Below, piece by piece: positions 12,001-21,000 of a DNA stretch of 64,000 nucleotides; within the stretch, counting starts at the first letter, position 1; each line of letters opens with the position of its first letter. The notes below the pieces were generated by a model that had not been told where the DNA came from, did not search any database, and saw nothing but the letters and a program-made list of their open reading frames with translations. The position numbers and the translations under genes were made by a program. The stretch comes from Paroedura picta (Eukaryota; Chordata; Lepidosauria; Squamata; Gekkonidae): NCBI RefSeq assembly GCF_049243985.1, contig NC_135383.1:26694442-26758441 (forward strand). The letters run 5' to 3'.

Positions 12001-15000
12001 TCTGCTTCCAGATCAAGTTCAAGGTTCTGATTTTGACTTTTAAGGCTATACGTGGCTTGGGTCCTACCTACTTGCGGGATCGCTTATCTCCTTATGCCCC
12101 CTGCAAGGTTCTTCGCGCTGTGGGTATGAATTTGCTGGTGGTCCCAGGGCCTCGCAAAGCATGCCTGGGCTTGGCCAGGGCCAGGGCCTTTTTGGTCCTG
12201 GCCCCTACCTGGTGGAATGAGCTCCCTCAAGAGCTGTGGGCCCGTCAGAGCTCTCTGGGTTCTGCAGGGCCTGCAAGATGGAGCTCTTCTGCCAGGCGTT
12301 TGGTTGAGGCCGGGCGCAATGAGTACCGGGGACACCCCCCCCCCAGTTCTAGGTTTGGGTACTAGACCAACCTAGAACCTCTGTTTGATCCATCCTTGAT
12401 TATTTTCCATCTCCAGCTGTTCCAGCCCATGGATGCAACTGCTTAGAGGTTGGGGGATGTTTATTGCAGCTTGTAGGATGATACCGCCATCTTGATGTTG
12501 TAGATTGAAATTTTGGGTTTTTAGGATGTTATTATTGTAATGGTGTTTTTATGCTGAAGTTTTATTGTGATTGTTTTATTCATGTTGTGAACCGCCATGA
12601 GCCAGTGTTGGAAGCGGCAGTATATAAATCAAATTATAAATAAATGCCCCATACTTAAGATTGCCTCAGGTAATACATAGAACCATGAAACTTCACCACA
12701 GTTTGTGTTAGATTGACATTGCAGAGATGGTAGTACTGCAAATGCCAGTGATGAGTTGAGGTGGAGAAGCAGCAGGTAGAGACAAACATGCAAACAGCTA
12801 ATGGCATGGAGTAAATTCCCATGACAAGGGTTGTGATTAGCTGCCCCTTGTGCTAAGCCATATACAATCCCTTTTACCTGCCACTCCCACAGAGGTTATT
12901 TTTATGGTGACAAAAGCAGCTTGGGAGAACCTATGTGAGATGAATGGCCAACAGTTAGGAAGAAAATTTGAGCTAACTGCACAAACCTCTCACCTGGCAT
13001 GAAACAGTATCTGAAGTCACTACATGACTGTCTTCATCTCTTTACTTTTCTGTCTCTTTAGTTAATAAAATGACTATTCTGTGTCTGCACCTCTCTTGTA
13101 GTTCTAGAAAGAAGATACCCAAAGGAGGTCCAAGATCTTTATGAAACCATGAGACGTTTCGCCAGAATACTAGGACCAACGGAGCATGACAAATTAATTG
13201 AAAGCAATGCATGTAAGCATCTCAATTTCATTTTTTATGTTCTTTTCTCTGTTACTGGCAGAAAACATGGCGGCCTGTATAAAGATTGGACATGACATCT
13301 GTTTGCATGTAAATTGGAACAGGGTCTACTAAATGCGACTTGCACAAAATATCTTGGCAGGCTCTTTAAATGCCTCTCCCAGACCCCTCTCAGGCTGCTG
13401 AGAGCCTGCTCTCTCTGCAGCCTGGGGAAGGGTAGGTGGGTGGGAAGAGCCTGACAGCTGATCCTCTGGACCAGTTGTTTGGTGGGCTCCCCGCCCACCC
13501 CTTCCCAAACTGAGGATAGTGGGTCCTGCACATCCTGGGAGTGGTCTGGTGGGAGGCATTATAGAGCTTCCAAGTTGTTTGGCAGGGTCTTCCAGAACCT
13601 GCTTTCTCTGCAGCCTGGGAAGGGTCTGGGAGTGGAGAGCCTGCCAAACAACTGATCCTGAGGATCAACTGTTTGGAAGATTCTTTAAATGCCTCCCCCC
13701 TCAGATCCCTCCCAGAGTCTTCTTTTTGCAACCTCAGTGAGGTCTGCTGGGAGACATTTAAAGACCCTATCAAACAGCTGATCCTGAGGATCAGTATTTT
13801 GGTAGGGTCTGGAGGCATTTAAAGGAACCCAGGCCTCTTTAAATGCCTCCAGAGCAGCCAGGCAGCTGAACTCAGGACAGCCTGTTTGACTATCTTTCCA
13901 TTACATCATACACATTATTTTTCTCTTAGTTACTTGAAAGGATAGTCTGTTTACAAAGCTTTTAGCATTTCAGATATAACATATATTGTCTCACTTGTAT
14001 GTTTTAGCTGGAAAAAAGAAAAACAAGCTAAAATAAACTGGTTAAGGACTTGATTGCTACTACCTTACATCTCTTCTTTAAATTCAGAGACAGTATTGGC
14101 AGAAATGGTCACATAGAAGTGAAACTGTTCTTGTGAAGCCGTGTTGGTCTGAAGTAGCACAACAGAATTAGAGTCCAGCAGTGCTTTTAAGACCAACAAA
14201 GATTTATTCAAGGAAGAGTCTGAGGAAGAGTGCTTGCACCCGAAAGCTCCTGCCTTGAATAAATCTTTGTTGGTCCTAAAGGTGCCCCTGGACTCTGATT
14301 TTGTTGTTCTAGTGTATGTTGAACACTTAAGAAAGGGGGAAATAATCATAGCCTTCTGTTTTGCCTGCTTCTCCCGGAAGAACAGTAGCAGTGCCTGCCC
14401 CTCCACTTAACACAGACAGACAGAAAGATGCACTCCTTGCCTCAGTCAGTTGCAGTTAGAGGCCTGAAGGGAATCCGGAGCAAGTTGGCCCTGAATGGGG
14501 ATATTCCACCAGTAGGGAAAAGGCAGTCCCCTTTTATCAGCAGGTGCTGGGCAGATCCCCTGGACCACAGGGCATGCCAGTTAGCTGGTGAGCCATCCTT
14601 GAGCACAACTTTTATGTGGTACTAGCAGAATAGCCCATTTCAAAAAAAAATGCAGTGGGCTCCAGCTCCCCTCCCCTCCCCTCCACCGGGGCTGGCTCTC
14701 CAAGGCCTTGCCACACTGTGGTGAGGCTGCTTGGGGGGGGGGGGTGAGTGCCAACGGGACAGTCTCACCTCCCCCCTCTGACCTGGCTCTGCTGAGGCCT
14801 TGCAAGGCCATGGCAGGGCTTCTTGGGGCTGGGGTGTGTGTGCTGGCATGGTGTTCTCAACTCCCCCCCCCCGCTGTGCCAAAGCCAGGGCTCATCCCAC
14901 CTCCCACCTCCCGCCCACCAGCTGGCCACCCTCCTGGTGGCAGGCAAGGTGCCAGCCAGACCATGCAGCTGCCCAAGCACACAGTTTGCAGGTGGGCACG

Positions 15001-18000
15001 GACCATGTACAGGTGGATGGGCAGGCGGCAGCAAGGCTCCTCCCTCCTCATGGAGTCCCTCTCCCTCCCAGGCCCTCCTCCCTGCTTGCCCTATGGTGTT
15101 GAGATAAAGGCTTGCTCCCCCCTCCCTCCTAGCTCCCACCCACTGGCCTTCCTACGTCATGGAGGGAGACGACGCCTCAGGTCCCAGCACTCCCCCCCCA
15201 CACACACACACGCAGTGGCGAAGCCAGGGCTGGCCCTCCTCCCACAACCGTAATCCCAGGCACTCCTCCCTCCCAGGTTGTTCTCACTGGCTGGTTTACC
15301 TGTCGCTGTGAGCCCAGTAGAGGGGGCTGGCACTTTGGAGGGGAAGGCAGCCAGAGGCAAGACAGCCTACCTGATTGGCCGCTCATTGGACGTATGGACC
15401 ATCAGGTAGGCGATGAGTCCCAACTCCTCCCACCACCCCAGCCCCACTTTATTTATGTTACAGATTATTAGGCATAGAGTTACTTTCACAAGTAATTTTC
15501 AGTATGAAAGACATTGCTTTCACAGACCATGTATGCCCAGACACACCTGTGTCTCACAGGCTTGCTAAATGACTTCTGTATGCATTTGAAAACTCTGCCA
15601 CCAATACCTAAATGCACCACACAGTGGCCAATTTCATACCTCACCTAAGTACCTATGCTGTCCGGGAAGAAACACAGAAGAGATAAAAACCCATGTCTGG
15701 CCACTGACAAGAGAGCGAGGCACTTGATACACTTTTAAAAAGAAAATGGATATCCTGAAGACTCTCTGTCATTCAAAGAACTAATGCAGGGTTGTGGACC
15801 AAGGGCTGGCCTTGCATCAGGGCGGGATTTCACTATGTGGCTGCCTGCAAATCAGGCTCTCCACTGAGCCTGTCCCCCAAATTTGTTTAGGTGGGTTGCC
15901 ATGTTGGTCTCAAGCAGTGGAACAAAGTTGAAGTCCAGGGGCACCTTGGAGCCCAATCAAGTTGTATTCTGAAGTGTGCATTGCCCCCAAAAGCTTATCC
16001 CTTGAATAAAACTTGGTTGGGTTTGCCTGGAGAAGGTATCACAGCAAAATCCAAAGTGTAACTTGTATTTTTTTTCCCTCTCCACTTCTCTCTTATTCTG
16101 AATGGGGAAATCAGTGGAATTTGAGCTGCGAAGGGAAATCAAACGGCTACAGGAGTACAGGACAGCTGGCATCACTAACTTTTGCAGTAAGTGTGCATAT
16201 GATATATTACCCATGATCATGCTGACATATTTATGAGAAGGCACTTCCTTCAGAAACATGTTTGTTTGACAGCATTGTGTATTGGAAAAAACATCACCTG
16301 AGCTGGTTTGTACATCAGGGCAGCACCCCCATGGTAGTTGCTAAACTGTACAGCAATGACCAGGTCTGAAGGTATTGGGGAACTAACTGATTCATGAGCT
16401 CAGGAGCGCCTTCCATCTGCAGGAGACAATCATTTCATCTTTCATCATCATTAGGCCCACTGGGGCTTCCGTGGTTATGCTCACGAGAGCACCAAGGCCC
16501 TCAATTTCACTTCTCTTGGGTTTGCTTGTATGTTCAAGGGCTGTATCGGCAGCCCAGCTGTAACCCGCTGGAAAGTTGAGGCTTCTTAGCATGCCTCTCC
16601 CACTCCAGGAACCCGATAATGGAAACTATAGCGGAGATGTACTTTGCTCCAGGGCACCTGCATGGGGGGACAGGGAGAGTGCGCGAATTACCACATCGCA
16701 CAGCAGGCAATCATGGCTCCCCGTTGAGCATGCGCTGTCCACGCTTGCAAACAGACATTTGTGTTGGCATTTTGTTTCTTAAAGCAAACAACTTGGATTA
16801 AGACCGGATCCACAAAGTAACGCAAGGCAAGCTTCTTGGCATAATTCCCACAAAAGCAGACTGCTTGGCAACCCTGGGCGGAGCATGCCCCTTGCACTGG
16901 CAGGAAGGGTTTCATGTGACGGAATGTCTAGACTAGCTGCTGAGGAAGGTTCCCACTTAGCCTTCTCCACAATCCGCTCCCTTTTGTGGACAGGAATCCC
17001 TTCCTCACCATTGGGACATATTTGTCATGTGATCTGCCACCTGCAGCATAATGTAGAACAATCCTCGAACACGGTGGCTACCTCATAAGCCTTTGTGCAA
17101 AATAGTCCCAGGAGGCTCAGACAGTGGATGTGTTCCATAAATTATTACCAATGTGACTGCAACGTATCTGGTGTTGTAATTACTGCTGTGTCGAAGAGCC
17201 TTTCACTACCCAAAGGAGTCCCAAAGCAGCTGACAAACACTGTTCCCTTCCTCTCCCCACAACAGACACCCTGTGAGGTAGGTGGGGCGGAGAGAGCTCC
17301 AAGAGAGCTTTCATCCCAAGTCTGTGAGAGCACCTCTAAGAGAATTGTGACTGGCCCAAGGTCATCCAGCTGGCTGCATGTGGAGGAGAAGTGGGGAATC
17401 AAACCCGGCTGTCTAGATTAGAGGCTGCCACTCTTAACCCCTACCCCAAGATGACTTTTATAGTGTATTTCAGAGTACAATTAGGGCTATGTAGCATATA
17501 CTTGGCTAGGCAAGATTGCCACATGTCTTAACTATAGTCAAACTAATTTCTACATGACAACTGTTAATATGACAGAAAGCCCAGGAGGAATGTCAGAAAC
17601 CTTTGCCTGTCTGCCTTCGCTTTCACCTGCAGCGTGATACATTAGACTTCACCTGAAAGCAAAGAGGATATTTGGATATTTACTGAAAGCAGTTCTGTGT
17701 CACTTCCCACTGGGCTTCCTTAAAATCTTAAATTTTACTAGCAGATGTCAAAATTAACGAAAGTGGCAGTTGAATGAAGTATCCAGGAGGCCTTAATGCT
17801 TTGCTTTCTTGATTAGGGACAGAATTGCGGGGGGGGGGGGTGCAGGAAAGATCATGTCTCAAGTCCGTCACTCAACATGTACTTTGTTGGCCGCAGGCGC
17901 AAGAACATACGACCGCCTGAAGAAGAGCCGGGAGGAGGAGGGCCTGAGGCGCACCATGCTTTCGGAGGTCCTTCAGTACATCCAGGACAGCAGTGCCTGC

Positions 18001-21000
18001 CAGCAGTGGCTCAGCCAGCAAGCTGAGATGTACGTCTGCAGTTCAGATGGGCCCCTGGGAAGCCAGGGAGGAATCCTGCTTGAAGCGGCAGAACAACCCG
18101 CCGTGTTTGTCTGGGGCTAGAATAGCGGCATATCGACATGCCTTGGGGTTTCTCTTCAGCACGGTCAGTTTTGCTGGGAAATGGGACCAACGTTCCGCTC
18201 AGCAGGTCTGTGACCGCGCAGTCCTGGCCATTGATGTCACTGGGCTTAGCTGGGTGCAGCTCTGCTGGGGATGGCCCTGTGAACGAAGAGCAGGAGCCGG
18301 TCGATGGGTATGCTGATTCCGCCACTCGGTCGAGGGAGGCATGCATTCGGGAGAAAAACCAGGGTCAGCACGGACTCCTGGGCTCCGCGATTCTCAGCCA
18401 AATGAGTTAGAAATTCCATTCTTGTGTTACATGAGACTAATTTATAATTTTAAAACGTTATTTGCAGTGACTCTGGTCTGAATCCCACCATGCCAGTTAC
18501 GTCAAATTCAGGTAAGGTTTCGTTGAGGGGCCTTTGGCAGTTGTGAGAAGGACTAACTGTTGGAATTGAGAAAACAGCCTTTGGTCTCTTAATAGCCCAT
18601 GCGGAATGTGGCATTGAACCCTGTTTTGACTTCTGCATCCCCGGATCAACAAACCAAGGGGCTGGAGAGCCAAGAATCCATCCCCCATCAGCCTTGCACT
18701 CAGGAATCCTTTCCCACTTACCCTGCATTACAAGCAGAGAATAGAACACTGCCACAGAGATGCAGAGGCAGCAGCAAAACATCCCTCACTCCAGATAGCC
18801 GAACAGTTTTCATCCCAAGTCAGTCTCTGTTGCTTCTGACAGGGAGCTAAACAAAAGCTGCTTCATAACTCAGGATGTACATTCAGCTAAGCTGAACTGA
18901 AAAAATACCGTACTGGTATCTTTCAGGTATTACTTAAGCCAATTATAGGTTCTTGGGTCAGCTTGACAACTAGTATAGCTAATCCTGAATAAAAGCTGAA
19001 TTGTTGTGGCTTTTATTCAGGGACATTCAGCTGTGCCAGTGGGAGCTGAGAGGTCTCTGCTCCCCCCCCCCCCCATCTCATCCTCTCAGGTTGTCGTGCA
19101 GTGGCAAGAGACCTCCCTGCAGTGCATGGGGAGCGCAGAAGCCCTCCCAGCCGGGCCTTGGTGTGATGGCGGAGACGGGAGGAACAACAACTGGGGCTTT
19201 TCAAAGCCACGCTGCAGGAGAAGCAAAGCCAGCCCCAGGGGTGGCTGGCTTTATATTTCATCTATTCGCTACCCCACAAATTAGGGATTTCCAAAAAATC
19301 CCAGATACAAATACCATCCTGGTAATTGGACCCAGGATCTTTCAGTAGTACTGGGATTTTTTTTAGTCCAGGAGACCCCAGCTGGGGAAAAAGTGTTGCT
19401 TGCTGCCGTCTCCTCTGCTTCCTCTCTCTGCCCAGTGTTTGCTGCCAGGCATGTGGGAGGGAGGCCATCCAGCTCCCTGAAGTGCCAACGCCGCCCTGTA
19501 TTCATCTGAGCACTCACACATCACCAGATGGGCCAGCACACCCCTGGGAGCCTGTGGGGCTGACTTTCTGGCCCCAACTGGGGGCCCAAATGCATCCTTG
19601 TTGGACATGGAGCAATTAATTATACACATTAGTACTTGAAGGGCTGCCATATAGAGGTTGGGGCAGAATTGTTTCCAGAGGATTGGACCAGAAACAATCA
19701 ATTGAGATTAATTGAACAGAATTTTTGGCTAAACACCCAGAAGATGTTCCAGATCATTAAAGAGGTTCCTCAGTGGAACAGGCCTCCTCGGGAGGTGGTG
19801 GGTTCTCCTCCTTTGGAAGTTATTAAGCAGAGGCCTAGAGAGCCATCTGATGGAGAGGCTGATTCTATGAATTTAGGCAGATTGTGAGTGGGTGGTCAGG
19901 AAGGGATTGTGTCTGAGCTTGGCTCTTGTGGCCCTTTCTTGCACGCCCAGGGAAATGCTGATTGCCACTTTGGGGTCAGGAGGTGAATTTCCTCCAGGCC
20001 AGACTGGCCAGGGATTCTGGCTTTCTTGGGGCGGAGATAATATGGACATGTAATTGGGGTCACTGTGTGTGGACAGGTCGTTGTGAATTTCCTACATTCT
20101 GCGGGGTGTTAATGACCCTGACGGTCATTTCCAACTATGATTCTATGAACTAGGTAATGTTGCATGTGGCCCTTCAGGATGAAATGAAAAAGGCAGCTGC
20201 CACTCTTTTTTAAAAAACAGCATTTCTCTCTTGACAGTGTGCTGTTTCATAGGGCTATTACCTGTTGCTCAATTGCATATTTCCATTGATGACACCTCAC
20301 AGCCTGCGCCTGAGTCATGTGGCAGCACTTCAGTTTTGTGACATGCAGCTGGTTTGTCAGCCTAGCCTTCCATGGGGATGTGATGCAAGCAAGGCATCTG
20401 AGATTTAGTGACCTTTCCGTGTGACGAAAACACCCCGATTGATCTGTCACAAGAACAAGTGTGGTTCAGTGTATCACCCAGCTGCCTGCTCTGGGTTCAG
20501 GTGCCTGGCTTTGCTAAGAAATCTGTACCATTGTGCTGAGCAGCACTGGCCTCTGTGTAAACACAGGTCTTTGGAGCTTTATCTTGGAGCCAGCTTGGTG
20601 TTGTGGTTAAGAGCGCTGACTTCTAATCCGCGAAGGTGGGTTCAATTCCCCACTCCTCCCCCACATGCAGCCAGCTAGGTGACCTTGGGCTAGCCACTGA
20701 TAAAGCTGTTCTGACTGAGCAGGAATATCAGGGCTCTCTCAGCCTCGCCCACCTCACAGGGAGGCTGTTGTGGGGAGAGGAAAGGCAACTGGAAGCCACT
20801 TTGAGATGCCTTCTGGAAGAGAAAAGCAGCATATAAAAACCTACTCCTACTCCAGTTCTAGAGGCTGCATAGGTTAGCTATAAAATGTTAATCCACACAA
20901 CGCAGATCCATAGTGATTCTCTTTCCACATCTCCATTCCTAGCCTTCTAATTCCTCTCTCCTTAAAAGCTGGCTGCTTAGCCACTCTACAGCAGGGCTGG

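Noticed and set aside
12084-12365. Overlapping ORFs around 11892-12365 as a host exon
   Set aside because: The sense frame is an L2 C-terminus (LAPTWWNELP block); the others are shadows.
14640-15386. Several overlapping ORFs of 65-180 aa on both strands
   Set aside because: Compositional ORFs in a GC-rich element; no conserved motif and no splice or start context.
20582-20660. tRNA gene
   Set aside because: The A and B boxes belong to a SINE head. There is no cloverleaf with an anticodon stem, and the sequence continues into the SINE body.
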